The notes under the pieces are model-generated. The model made no database searches. It was not told the DNA's origin and worked only from the letters and a program-made list of their open reading frames with translations. From JACKII01 sp041687435 (GTDB taxonomy: Bacteria > Pseudomonadota > Alphaproteobacteria > Bin95), in contig JAWLBX010000010.1 in the NCBI GenBank assembly GCA_041687435.1, positions 62,001 through 126,000 on the forward strand: 64,000 nt of DNA, written 5' to 3'. A program made the position numbers and the translations under genes. Of the stretch, positions 17,074 to 25,498 are shown piece by piece (positions within the stretch are counted from its first letter, which is position 1; every line of letters begins with the position of its first letter).

Positions 17074-18312
17074 GTGGCTTCCGTCCAATCCCTGTTTTTG
17101 ATTCTGCTGCCGTTTTACTGCACGCCGATCCTCTCCTTCCTCTACCGCATGCTGAACGCGCTGATCGCGCCGGCCCTGGTGGCGGAATTCGGCCTGTCGC
17201 CGGCGGAACTGGGGGTCATCACGGGAGCGTTCTTTTTTGGCTTCGGCGCGATGCAATTGCCGCTGGGCCTGCTGTTGGATCGGTACGGGCCGCGTCCTGT
17301 GATCCTGGTGTTGTACGCGATCGCCTGCGGTGGCGCGCTGCTGTTCATCTTCGCGCCCAGCCCGGTCTGGCTGATCGTCGGGCGGTTCCTGATGGGGCTG
17401 GGGGCGGCGGGCAGCATGATGAGCGGGCTTAAGGCCGCCCGAGTGTGGGCGCCTGCGGACCGGTTGCCGTTCGTTTCCGCCAGCCTGTTCGCCATGACCG
17501 GCGTTGGCGGCATGCTGGGGACGGCGCCGATGGGGCTGCTGGTGGCGGAGGTCGGCTGGCGCGGCGGGTTGGTTGCAATTCTGGCCTACAGTGCCGTACT
17601 GATGCTGTTGATCGCGGTGCTGGTGCCGAGCGTGCCGCGGCCGGCCGGCGTGCGATGGGGCACGCAGTTCCGCGAACTGGGTCAGGTATTGCGCTCGCCC
17701 TTGGTTTGGCTGGTGGCGCCGATGGCAATCGCGAGTGTGGGCGTCAATGGCGCGTATTTGAGCCTATGGGCGCCGATCTGGCTGCGAGACGTCGCGGGCT
17801 TCGGCCAGCAGGCGCAGGAATGGGCGTTGTTCGTGATGATGGCAGCCACTATGGCCGGCATGCTCGCCGCCGGCTCCCTGTCGCAGCGGCGGGTGCGGCG
17901 CGGCAAAAGCGGTATGCCTGTGGTGCTGGGCGGCGTCGCCATCGCGCTGACGGCGCAGGCACTGGCCTTGCTGGAGGTAGTCTCGCTCGCCTGGGTGATC
18001 TGGCCGATGTTTGCCTTCGGTTCAGCGGCAATCATCGGCTTGTTCGCGCTGCTTGCCCGTCGCTTCGATCCGGCGATGGCGGGGCGGGTCAACACCTCGC
18101 TGAACTGCATGATGTTCGCCGGCAGCTTTGCCGCGCAATGGGGTGTCGGCCTGATCATCAACCAATTTCCCCAAGCCGCTACGGGTCAGTACAGCGCCAT
18201 CGCTCATCAAACCGCCCTGCTGACCATGGTCGGCATTCAACTGCTGGCCGTGCTGTGGTACGTCCTGCGCCAGCACAAAATGGACCCAACCCAAGGACTT
18301 CCCCCATCATGA
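17074..18312 (+). CDS. MFS transporter
   Basis: A 412-aa major facilitator with about 12 predicted membrane helices. The loop 2-3 signature appears as GLLLDRYGPRPVI, and its counterpart after helix 8 is degenerate (SLSQRRVRRGKSG). Substrate unknown. The start is the GTG at 17074; no in-frame ATG is close and no strong ribosome binding site is visible, so the start is uncertain. Its stop overlaps the MaoC start by ATGA, so the two genes are translationally coupled, which hints that the transported compound may be a carboxylic acid that is later activated to a CoA thioester (inference). Confidence 0.88.
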   Translation: MASVQSLFLILLPFYCTPILSFLYRMLNALIAPALVAEFGLSPAELGVITGAFFFGFGAMQLPLGLLLDRYGPRPVILVLYAIACGGALLFIFAPSPVWLIVGRFLMGLGAAGSMMSGLKAARVWAPADRLPFVSASLFAMTGVGGMLGTAPMGLLVAEVGWRGGLVAILAYSAVLMLLIAVLVPSVPRPAGVRWGTQFRELGQVLRSPLVWLVAPMAIASVGVNGAYLSLWAPIWLRDVAGFGQQAQEWALFVMMAATMAGMLAAGSLSQRRVRRGKSGMPVVLGGVAIALTAQALALLEVVSLAWVIWPMFAFGSAAIIGLFALLARRFDPAMAGRVNTSLNCMMFAGSFAAQWGVGLIINQFPQAATGQYSAIAHQTALLTMVGIQLLAVLWYVLRQHKMDPTQGLPPS

Positions 18313-18827
18313 CATACACCGCCAAACCCATCGGCGAGAACCGGTACCGCGAGAGCCTGGGCCGGTATTTTGAGGACTTCAAGGTCGGCGACATCTACGA
18401 ACACCGCCCTGGCCGCACCATCAATGAAGCTGACAATTCCTGGTTCACCCTGTTGACCATGAATACGCACCCGCTGCACTTCGATCACGAATACGCCAAG
18501 CATTCCGAGTTCGGAAAGCCTTTGGTCAACAGCGCTTTCACGCTCAGCGTCGTCGCCGGCATGAGTGTTTCCGACACGTCGCAGAAGGCCATCGCCAATC
18601 TTGGCTGGGACAAGATCAAATTGACCGCGCCCGTGTTCGTCGGCGATACCATCTATGCGGAATCCGAAGTGCTGGACAAACGCGAGAGCAAGAGCCGGCC
18701 GCACCAGGGCATTGTGACGGTCAAAACCCGTGGTCTGAAGCAGGACGGCACGGTGTTCATGAGCTATGAGCGCTCGTTCCTGGTGCCGTTCCGCGGGCAT
18801 GGCGTCGAGGACAAGGCGGGATACTGA
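18309..18827 (+). CDS. MaoC family dehydratase (enoyl-CoA hydratase-like)
   Basis: A 172-aa hot-dog-fold protein. The hydratase region is TINEADNSWFTLLTMNTHPL followed by HFDHEYAKHSEFGKPLVN, with the catalytic Asp/His pair in TMNTHPLHFD. Length and sequence fit single-domain MaoC hydratases acting on acyl-CoA thioesters, including mesaconyl-CoA hydratase-like proteins; the exact substrate cannot be read. The start ATG at 18309 overlaps the MFS stop (ATGA). Confidence 0.9.
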   Translation: MTYTAKPIGENRYRESLGRYFEDFKVGDIYEHRPGRTINEADNSWFTLLTMNTHPLHFDHEYAKHSEFGKPLVNSAFTLSVVAGMSVSDTSQKAIANLGWDKIKLTAPVFVGDTIYAESEVLDKRESKSRPHQGIVTVKTRGLKQDGTVFMSYERSFLVPFRGHGVEDKAGY

Positions 18828-18841
18828 AAGCGGTTTATAAG

Positions 18842-18864
18842 GCCGCCCAGCCAACATGGGCGGC
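18842..18864 (+). terminator. GC-rich stem-loop after the MaoC gene
   Basis: Arms GCCGCCCA (18842-18849) and TGGGCGGC (18857-18864) with a seven-base loop, 14 bases after the MaoC stop. No T-run follows, so this may be a weak or Rho-assisted terminator. Confidence 0.35.
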
Positions 18865-18931
18865 GGTGGCCGCGCCCGGGCGATGGGTGTAGGGATAGGC
18901 CAATCGAAACGGCGGAACAGGAACTTGGTTT

Positions 18932-19873
18932 ATGGCTCATTCGCATGAGCACGGCCATTCCCATCATGGACATGCGCACCTTCTCGATGGTGCGGTTGAA
19001 GGCGGGCAGCGCCGACTGGCCGTGGCCGTGGCGATCAACCTCGCCTTGACCGTCGCGCAGGTGGTGGGCGGCATTCTTTCCGGCAGCCTGGCGCTGATCG
19101 CGGATGCGCTGCACAATTTTTCCGACGCGGCATCGCTTGTCATCGCGCTCTGGGCGCGGCGCATCGCGCGGCGGCCGGCCGATGGGCAGATGACCTTTGG
19201 CTGGGGCCGGGCGGAGATTGTGGCGGCGCTGGTGAATTTCACCACCCTGATACTGATCGGCCTGTATCTGTGTTTCGAGGCGGTGATGCGCCTGCTGGAC
19301 CCGCAGCCGATCGAAGGCTGGACGGTGGTGATCGTCGCCGGGGTGGCTCTGGTGGTCGATGCCGCGACCGTGCTGCTGACGCTGGCAATGGCGCGGGACA
19401 ACATGAACATCCGCGCCGCTTTCCTCCACAACATGGCGGATGCAATGGCGTCCGTGGGCGTGATTGTCGGCGGCGTGGTGGTACTGCTTTACGACTGGAC
19501 GCTGATCGACCCGCTGCTGACGCTGGCCATTGCCGCCTATGTGTTGTGGCACGGCGCGAGCGAGATCGGCGGGGCGGTGCGCATTCTCATGAACGCCGCG
19601 CCGGACAGCTTGGACGCCACCGAACTGGCCACAGCCATGACACAAGTGGAGGGGGTGCAGGATGTGCATCACCTTCACCTTTGGCGTTTCGACGAGCACC
19701 GGTCGTCGCTGGAGGCGCACATCCGGCTTGTTGCGGACGCGCCGGACCCGGCCGCCGTTAAGCGCCGGCTGCGCACGTTGCTGGCAGACGAGTACGGTGT
19801 TCAGCATGCAACACTTGAGACCGAGGCGCATGACGACGAATGCGCCGCACCCGGCGGAATGGGCGCACGGTAG
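18932..19873 (+). CDS. Cation diffusion facilitator (CzcD/ZitB-like metal exporter)
   Basis: A 313-aa inner-membrane antiporter that exports divalent metal, most often zinc. The N-terminus is histidine-rich (MAHSHEHGHSHHGHAHLLDG). Six membrane helices follow, with the metal-site motif DALHNFSDAASL in helix 2 and HNMADAMASV in helix 5. The cytoplasmic C-terminal domain carries DVHHLHLWRFDEHRSSLEAHI. No metal-responsive regulator is adjacent. Confidence 0.94.
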   Translation: MAHSHEHGHSHHGHAHLLDGAVEGGQRRLAVAVAINLALTVAQVVGGILSGSLALIADALHNFSDAASLVIALWARRIARRPADGQMTFGWGRAEIVAALVNFTTLILIGLYLCFEAVMRLLDPQPIEGWTVVIVAGVALVVDAATVLLTLAMARDNMNIRAAFLHNMADAMASVGVIVGGVVVLLYDWTLIDPLLTLAIAAYVLWHGASEIGGAVRILMNAAPDSLDATELATAMTQVEGVQDVHHLHLWRFDEHRSSLEAHIRLVADAPDPAAVKRRLRTLLADEYGVQHATLETEAHDDECAAPGGMGAR

Positions 19874-19951
19874 GGCCACCGGACCGGGCCGATTTGTGTT
19901 GGGCCGGTTTGTGTTGAACCAGTTTCTATCGAGCCGGGCGTTGCGCCCCGC

Positions 19952-20335
19952 TCAACTGTCCTGCGGCAGTTTCCGCTTGCCCAGCGCCAATTTCCCGGTC
20001 GAAAACAGGATCATGGCCAGGATGGGTGCAATCAGCAGAACGATCGAAACGGCCAGTGTGACTTGCGAGACGGCGGGTTCGTGGTATTGCGCTTCGGGGG
20101 TGACGACATGTAAGCTTCCGGTCATCCACAGCGAGGGTGTCAGAAACAAAAACACGACTGCGGACAATATGACCGTCGCAATGGTCAGGCCTCTTTCACC
20201 CATCAACGCCGCGATAAAGACAATAATCAGCGCGACCCAGCCGATCCAAAGTCCGATAATAGGCAATATGGCGCCGATGATCGCTAGGGATAGTCCTGCA
20301 ATCCCGACGCCTGTGCTTGCTTTCATGGTGGGCAT
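19952..20335 (-). CDS. Small hydrophobic membrane protein, unknown function
   Basis: A 127-aa protein with about three to four membrane helices (GLSLAIIGAILPIIGLWIGW, ALIIVFIAALMG, IATVILSAVVFLFLTPSLWM, and VSIVLLIAPILAMILF) and a basic C-terminus. I recognise no family. The start may be the ATG at 20335 or the one at 20326, which sits at better distance from an AAAGGA. It is divergent from the LLM oxidoreductase gene and convergent with the CDF exporter. Confidence 0.65.
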   Translation of the reverse strand: MPTMKASTGVGIAGLSLAIIGAILPIIGLWIGWVALIIVFIAALMGERGLTIATVILSAVVFLFLTPSLWMTGSLHVVTPEAQYHEPAVSQVTLAVSIVLLIAPILAMILFSTGKLALGKRKLPQDS

Positions 20336-20499
20336 TATCCTTTGAATTTTCGGTGCAAGGCTGGCAGCGGCTGCGGCGATCAGTAAAGGAGATTTGCGCT
20401 GTCATCCACTGGATGCTCGGATTATCCTGGCGCCATCTTGGAAGCGCAGCCATCGCTGCTACCTCTTAAACGATCAGACCCATCGAAGGAAACCGCCCC

Positions 20500-21405
20500 A
20501 TGGCCAAACTCCCCGCCCTAGCCATGACCGCCGTGCCGCGCCGCCGCGCGCAAGTGTTGGAATTGGCGCAGGAAATCGAACGGCGCGGTTATGCCGGCCT
20601 TTATACGCCCTCCACCCTTGGCGGCATGGCCTTCTGCGAGGCGCTGTCGGTCACGACCAAGAGCATTCCGTTCGGCATCTCCATCGCGCCGATCTATTCG
20701 CGCACAGTGGACGACTTCGCCATGAGCGCCGCTTTCATGCACGAAATGTCCGGCGGCCGGTTCCGCCTCGGCATCGGCATCAGCCACGGGCCGAGCCTGC
20801 AGCGCATGGGCGTGGTGCCGGGCAAACCGCTGGGCGATATCCGCGACTTCGTCACTCGCTACAAGGCGACCGAGGGTTATGGCGATCTGGCGCCGGTCGT
20901 GCTGGCCGCCATGCGCCCGAAAATGATTCAGCTTGCGGGCGAGATCGGCGACGGCATGGTGTTTGCAAACGCGGCCCGTTCGGCGGCGGCGAAGTCCATC
21001 AGCAACCTGCCGGAATCCTGCCAGAAAGACCCAAATTGGTATATCGGCTGTATGACGCCCACCTGCATCAGCGATGACGTGGAGGCGGCGAAGGCGGTCC
21101 ACCGCAAGACCCTCTGGCGTTATGCCCAGCTGCCGAACTACCGCAACTACTGGAAATCGGTCGGCTATGAGGAGGAGATGACGGCGATCGAGAAGTGCAT
21201 CGCCGATGGCGAGCTCGACAAGATCCCGCACTACCTGACCGACCGCTGGCTGGCCGACACCACCATGTTCGGCACGGCCAGCCAGGTGCGCGAGCAGGTG
21301 GAGGCTTGGTACGATGCAGGCGTCAAGACGCCGATCATCGTGCCATCCAGCGCTTCCGGCAATCAGCTGAAAGGCGCGCAGGAAGTGTTTGACGCGTTCC
21401 AGTAA
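20500..21405 (+). CDS. LLM class flavin/F420-dependent oxidoreductase
   Basis: A 301-aa luciferase-like monooxygenase-fold protein. Visible features are ELAQEIERRGYAGLYTPSTL, SIPFGISIAPIYSRTVDDFA, the segment MHEMSGGRFRLGIGISHGPS and GEIGDGMVFANAA, typical of bacterial LLM oxidoreductases that use F420H2 or FMNH2. The cofC-like gene at the left edge makes F420 plausible. The substrate is unknown. It converges on the DUF4387/AtuA-like pair with a palindromic repeat between them. Confidence 0.88.
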   Translation: MAKLPALAMTAVPRRRAQVLELAQEIERRGYAGLYTPSTLGGMAFCEALSVTTKSIPFGISIAPIYSRTVDDFAMSAAFMHEMSGGRFRLGIGISHGPSLQRMGVVPGKPLGDIRDFVTRYKATEGYGDLAPVVLAAMRPKMIQLAGEIGDGMVFANAARSAAAKSISNLPESCQKDPNWYIGCMTPTCISDDVEAAKAVHRKTLWRYAQLPNYRNYWKSVGYEEEMTAIEKCIADGELDKIPHYLTDRWLADTTMFGTASQVREQVEAWYDAGVKTPIIVPSSASGNQLKGAQEVFDAFQ

Positions 21406-21422
21406 CCGCTTCCGTCATAGCC

Positions 21423-21519
21423 GAACTTCCCCGGAAGGCCGAAGGCCTGTCCGGGGTCTCTTGAGTGCCAAGCTCGGACGGATATCCCGGATAGCAGCGC
21501 CAGCCGCCGCTATCCGGGA
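21423..21519 (-). repeat. Dispersed palindromic repeat, family A, copy 1
   Basis: Two hairpins in the gap between the convergent LLM and DUF4387 genes: CCCCGGA (21429-21435) with TCCGGGG (21450-21456) enclosing AGGCC-GAA-GGCCT, and TCCCGGATAGC (21485-21495) with GCTATCCGGGA (21509-21519). On the minus strand, about 70 bases align by eye with 62192-62261 inside ureD at roughly three-quarters identity with one single-base gap, sharing TCCGTCCGAGC and CTTCCGGGGA. It could also act as a terminator here. Confidence 0.65.
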
Positions 21520-21527
21520 AAGCAGGG

Positions 21528-21842
21528 TTACCGCAGTGCCGGCATGTCCAGCAGCGGGGCGTGCTGTTGCGCGCCGTAGGCATCCGCGTCGCGCGGGCCG
21601 CCGGCGCTGACCGAGCGCTGGATCGAGAATTTCACGGCGTTGGCGAACGGATAGTACTCGAATCCTAGCAGTTCGTTGTCGCCGACGTTGTAACGCTCGC
21701 ACACCGCCTGCCGGGTCAGCAGGCCTGCGGCCTGTACCGCCTCGAAATCGGCCCGGTCCTTGAAGAAGATGTCGAACGTCACGACGAACGGCCCGGCATT
21801 CTTGGAGCGGATCACCTCTGCCACTTCGCTCAAGACCTTCAT
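21528..21842 (-). CDS. DUF4387 family protein
   Basis: A 104-aa protein (MKVLSEVAEVIRSKNAGPF, then VVTFDIFFKDRADFEAV and LLGFEYYPFANAVKFSI). The family is typically encoded directly after AtuA-like proteins and its biochemical role is unknown. The start ATG at 21842 overlaps the AtuA-like stop by four bases (ATGA) and has GGAG eight bases upstream; an earlier in-frame GTG at 21851 is less likely. The coupling suggests that the two proteins act together. Confidence 0.88.
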   Translation of the reverse strand: MKVLSEVAEVIRSKNAGPFVVTFDIFFKDRADFEAVQAAGLLTRQAVCERYNVGDNELLGFEYYPFANAVKFSIQRSVSAGGPRDADAYGAQQHAPLLDMPALR

Positions 21843-23209
21843 TGCATCCACTCCAGCCGGCCGAAATGTTCCGGATCGTCTATTTCCATCAGGTGATAGA
21901 TGTTGAACTCATAGACCGGCCCGGCGCTGATTTCCGCGGGCGAGAATGGAAAGGCGATGTTGCCGGCCGTGGCGACGCGGCCCGGAAAGCCCACGTGCAG
22001 CACGGAAGAGCGGGCGAGGCCGCAGACGGATGCCGCAATCTCCGGCGTTTCGCCGATCACGTCGATCAGCAGGCCGACCTCGTGCGCCGGCGTTTTCACC
22101 GGCTCCCACTTGCCCATGACGCCATCAATTCCATAGCGGTGGAAGGTGATCGAGTAGGCGTTGGGGTCGACGATGCCTTTCTGCGTTTCCTTGATTTTGG
22201 CGGTCAGATCCGCCTGGATCTGGTCGATATGAGCGATGAAGTTCGGGTCGCGCGCGCCGCCGATGGTGATGGCGCGGTAGCCGGCAAGGCGTGCGCCCTC
22301 CAGCTTCACGGTGTAGCGTTCGGCGGCGTGGAAGGCGCTGCCCGTCACCTTCACCCGGCGCGGGTCGATCTGTTCGAACTCGGTCCGACGCAGGTCGACC
22401 GTGCCGCCGGGGCCGGCCAGCATCAGCGGATCGGTCTTCTCGTAGAAGGTGTGGGCGGCAACCGACTGGACCGTGCAGAACCGGTCCGGGTTCGGCGGTT
22501 CGACGATGAAATGGTCGTCGCGCATCCGCCCGATGATCAGGTCGCCGCCGGCGGTGGGGCGGGAGGCGAGGCTGCCGCATTCGACGATCTTGCCCATGTG
22601 CAGCGTCAGGCCGCGATCATAGCCTCTCAGCAAGGGCAATGCTGCGATGTTGGCGACGTCCCAGGCGCGCCCGCCGATGATGATGTCCGGCTTTTCCCGC
22701 AACGCTGGCCAGTAGGCCTCGCAGCCCATCTGGGCGACGATGTGGCTGGCGCTGTCGATATCGTCCGGCGAGAGTGGCGCGTTGGTCTCGAAGGTCTGGA
22801 TACGCTGGTTGGCGAGCGCGTCCTGCACCACGGCCCTGTCCAACTCCGTGCGGACGACTGCGACCTTGCGGGTGATGTCCAGCTCTGCCATCACGTCCTT
22901 CAGGATGCGCAGCAGGCCATCCACCTGCGCATCGCCGCCCGCACCGCCCGCCGACCCGACGATCAGCGGCACCCCGGCGTCGTATCCTGCCTTGACCAAA
23001 AGTTTCAGGTCGCGCTTGGTCATCGCCTCGCTGACAAAAGGCATGCCGGAGCCCAGATAGTATGGGCCGGGGTCGCTGGAACCGGCATCGGCGGCGATCA
23101 GGTCGATGCCCGCCTCGACCGCGTCCCAAAGCGATTGCTCGCGGAAGCCATAGCCCAGCATGCCGTTGGAAATGACGACGAATTCGCCGTCCTGCTTGCG
23201 TTCGATCAT
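21839..23209 (-). CDS. AtuA-like (acyclic terpene utilisation, DUF1446) protein
   Basis: A 456-aa protein of the AtuA core family. Conserved segments include ISNGMLGYGFREQSL, LIAADAGSSDPGPYYLGSG, VGSAGGAGGDAQVDGLLRI and IIIGGRAWDVANIAALPLL. In Pseudomonas, AtuA is needed for citronellol/geranyl-CoA breakdown, but most homologues paired with DUF4387 are of unknown function, so I do not infer terpene use. The start at 23209 is supported by AGGAC upstream; the longer frame to 23260 adds a non-conserved leader. Forms an operon with the DUF4387 gene. Confidence 0.88.
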   Translation of the reverse strand: MIERKQDGEFVVISNGMLGYGFREQSLWDAVEAGIDLIAADAGSSDPGPYYLGSGMPFVSEAMTKRDLKLLVKAGYDAGVPLIVGSAGGAGGDAQVDGLLRILKDVMAELDITRKVAVVRTELDRAVVQDALANQRIQTFETNAPLSPDDIDSASHIVAQMGCEAYWPALREKPDIIIGGRAWDVANIAALPLLRGYDRGLTLHMGKIVECGSLASRPTAGGDLIIGRMRDDHFIVEPPNPDRFCTVQSVAAHTFYEKTDPLMLAGPGGTVDLRRTEFEQIDPRRVKVTGSAFHAAERYTVKLEGARLAGYRAITIGGARDPNFIAHIDQIQADLTAKIKETQKGIVDPNAYSITFHRYGIDGVMGKWEPVKTPAHEVGLLIDVIGETPEIAASVCGLARSSVLHVGFPGRVATAGNIAFPFSPAEISAGPVYEFNIYHLMEIDDPEHFGRLEWMQ

Positions 23210-23287
23210 TGGTCTGTGTCCTGCAGGGCGTGGTGCTATTGGGCGGAAGTCTAACACCAAAGCATTGCCGTGGGGGAACCCCCGAGC

Positions 23288-24400
23288 CTAGCGCACAATG
23301 AATTCCGCATGCAGGGCGCCGGCGGTTTTGATGGCGCTCAGAATGTCGATCATGTCGCGCGGGCCGATGCCGAGCGCGTTGAGGCCGGCCACCAGTTCCG
23401 CGAGGTTGGTGCCGCCCTCGACCACGGCCATCTTGCTGTTGCTCTGTTGTACATCGATACCGGTGCGGGGCACGACGACTGTCTGGCCCGCTGCAAACGG
23501 GTTTGGCTGGGAAACCTGTGGCACTTCGGTAATGCGAACGGTGAGGTTGCCCTGGCTGACAGCAACGGTGGAAATCCGAACATCCGCGCCCATGACGATG
23601 GTGCCGGAACGCTGGTCGACCACGACGCGCGCCGGCTGGTCCGGCTGGACGGTCAGGGATTCGATTTCGGCGATGAAACCGGCGATCGCGGCGCGCCGTG
23701 CCGCCGGTACCTGCAGCGAGACGGTGCCGGGGTCGAGGGCGGTGGCAAGCGGCAGGCCAAGGAATTGGTTGATGCGCTGCTGAATGCGGCTGGCGGTGGT
23801 GAAATCCGGATCTCGCACCGCCAGATGAACGGTTTCCAATTCTGACAACGCGAAATCGACCTCCCGCTCGACCCGTGCGCCGTTCGGGATGACGCCTGCG
23901 GTGGGCACGCCCTTGGTGATGGAGGCGGCCTCTCCCGCGAACGCCTCTCCGCCGGCCAGCAATGGTCCTTGCGCGACCGCGTAGATCTTGCCGTCGGCGG
24001 CATTGAGCGGCGTCATGACCAGGGCGCCGCCCAATAGGCTCTTGGCGTCGCCAATGGCCGAGACAGTGACGTCCACGCGCGAGCCGGCCCGGGCGAAGGG
24101 GGGCAGGGCGGCGGTGACCAGTACGGCGGCGACATTGCGCGGCCGGAAATTCTCGCCCTGGACATTGACACCCAGGCGCTCCAGCACGTTCGCCAGCGCC
24201 TCCTCCGTAAAGGGGGAGTTGCGCAGGCTGTCGCCGGTGCCGGCCAGGCCAACGACAAGACCATAGCCGACCAGATCGTTGCCGCGCACGCTCTGGAAAT
24301 CGACCAGATCCTTGATCCGCGCCTCCGCTGCAGACGCAATCGATGGCAGGCCAAAAGACGTGGTGAGGACAAGGATCAGCGACAGGGCGAGGCGGCGCAT
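23288..24400 (-). CDS. flgI: Flagellar P-ring protein FlgI
   Basis: A 370-aa periplasmic protein that forms the P ring around the flagellar rod in the peptidoglycan layer. Signal peptide at residues ~1-24 (ending SIASAAEA). Conserved start of the mature protein ARIKDLVDFQSVRGNDLVGY, then GLVVGLAGTGD; conserved C-terminus VVEGGTNLAELVAGLNALG and DMIDILSAIKTAGALHAEFI. Last gene of the minus-strand motB-flgE-flgK-flgL-flgI cluster, 24 bases after flgL. Confidence 0.97.
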   Translation of the reverse strand: MRRLALSLILVLTTSFGLPSIASAAEARIKDLVDFQSVRGNDLVGYGLVVGLAGTGDSLRNSPFTEEALANVLERLGVNVQGENFRPRNVAAVLVTAALPPFARAGSRVDVTVSAIGDAKSLLGGALVMTPLNAADGKIYAVAQGPLLAGGEAFAGEAASITKGVPTAGVIPNGARVEREVDFALSELETVHLAVRDPDFTTASRIQQRINQFLGLPLATALDPGTVSLQVPAARRAAIAGFIAEIESLTVQPDQPARVVVDQRSGTIVMGADVRISTVAVSQGNLTVRITEVPQVSQPNPFAAGQTVVVPRTGIDVQQSNSKMAVVEGGTNLAELVAGLNALGIGPRDMIDILSAIKTAGALHAEFIVR

Positions 24401-24424
24401 GAGATGAATCAGGTCCGGGCCAGG

Positions 24425-25486
24425 TCAGAATGTGTTCGCGAGCGAAAGGCGCAGAATGCGCGAGGTCGCAAGGAAGCTGGCCTGCAACTGCGTTTCGAGC
24501 GAGGCGAGTTTGGTTGCCGCCTCGGTCGGGTCTGCGTCCTGCAAGGCGGAAATCCGCCGCTCCAGCACGACGATGCTTGCCTGCTGTTCCTCCCGGAAGG
24601 TCGCGGTATCCCGCTGCACAAGGCCGAGACGGCCCTCGACGCCGGTGATGGCGTTGGTGCCGCTGTCGAGCTTGCCAACCGTCACTTCGGCGAGCCGTCG
24701 GTAGGCAGCATTACCGAACTGGCCTTCATCCTTTTGTACGGCTGCGAGCAGGTGCAACCCTTCCAGCAGCGCACGCACGCCGCCCTCGCTGGCCTTGGCG
24801 CCATAGGTGATGGCGCGACCGGTGCCGTCGTCGAACGAGAGATCGGCCGTCGCATCCGGCGCGCCCTGGTAGAGCTGGCCGGTGAAGCGCAAGGCGGGGT
24901 TGGGGTGGCTGTCGTCGAACATGCTGCCGATCTCCGCCAGCAGCGCATCCACCTGTGCCGGCGTGTCAATCCGGCCGCCGGCAGCGGCAACATGGCTGGC
25001 CACCAGGGTTTCGACCTCCGCCAGCATGGTATTGTCCTGCCGCATCGGCGGCACATCCACGGCGAGGCCGCCGAACAGATACCGGCCATCGACGGCGGCG
25101 TTGAGCGTGCTGACCACGCGGGCAATGCCCTCGGTCGCTGCCTGTTTCTGCAGGGTGCCGAAACCCGCGGTGTTGGCGGCGTCGTCCAGGATTTTCCGAT
25201 ATTCGAGATCGCCTGCGACACCGCGGACATTTTGCAACGACGTTTGCATCACCGAAAGCCGGGTTTCCACCAGGCCGATGCGATCGATATGCCCGCGGGC
25301 CTGGCTGGCGCTGGTTTGCAGGCCGAACAGGGCGGCGGCGGAATCGCCAAGCCGGTCCGCCAGATCGGCGCGCTTTCCGGTTGCGACCTCACCCACGCGG
25401 TCGGCAAACCGCCCTTGAAGTCGCCCCAAATCGCTTTGCAGGCGGTTGAACAGAACTTGTGTGGTCAGATTCGCGTTGCCAAGCAT
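24425..25486 (-). CDS. flgL: Flagellar hook-filament junction protein FlgL
   Basis: A 353-aa flagellin-related junction protein that joins the hook to the filament. The N-terminal coiled region (NLTTQVLFNRLQSDLGRLQG) and the C-terminal helical region (LETQLQASFLATSRILRLSL followed by ANTF) are the paired flagellin-like helices. The middle is variable, as usual. It starts 12 bases after flgK. Similarity is weaker than for flgE or flgK, but the order flgK-flgL supports the call. Confidence 0.92.
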   Translation of the reverse strand: MLGNANLTTQVLFNRLQSDLGRLQGRFADRVGEVATGKRADLADRLGDSAAALFGLQTSASQARGHIDRIGLVETRLSVMQTSLQNVRGVAGDLEYRKILDDAANTAGFGTLQKQAATEGIARVVSTLNAAVDGRYLFGGLAVDVPPMRQDNTMLAEVETLVASHVAAAGGRIDTPAQVDALLAEIGSMFDDSHPNPALRFTGQLYQGAPDATADLSFDDGTGRAITYGAKASEGGVRALLEGLHLLAAVQKDEGQFGNAAYRRLAEVTVGKLDSGTNAITGVEGRLGLVQRDTATFREEQQASIVVLERRISALQDADPTEAATKLASLETQLQASFLATSRILRLSLANTF

Positions 25487-25498
25487 GGCGGAAACTCC

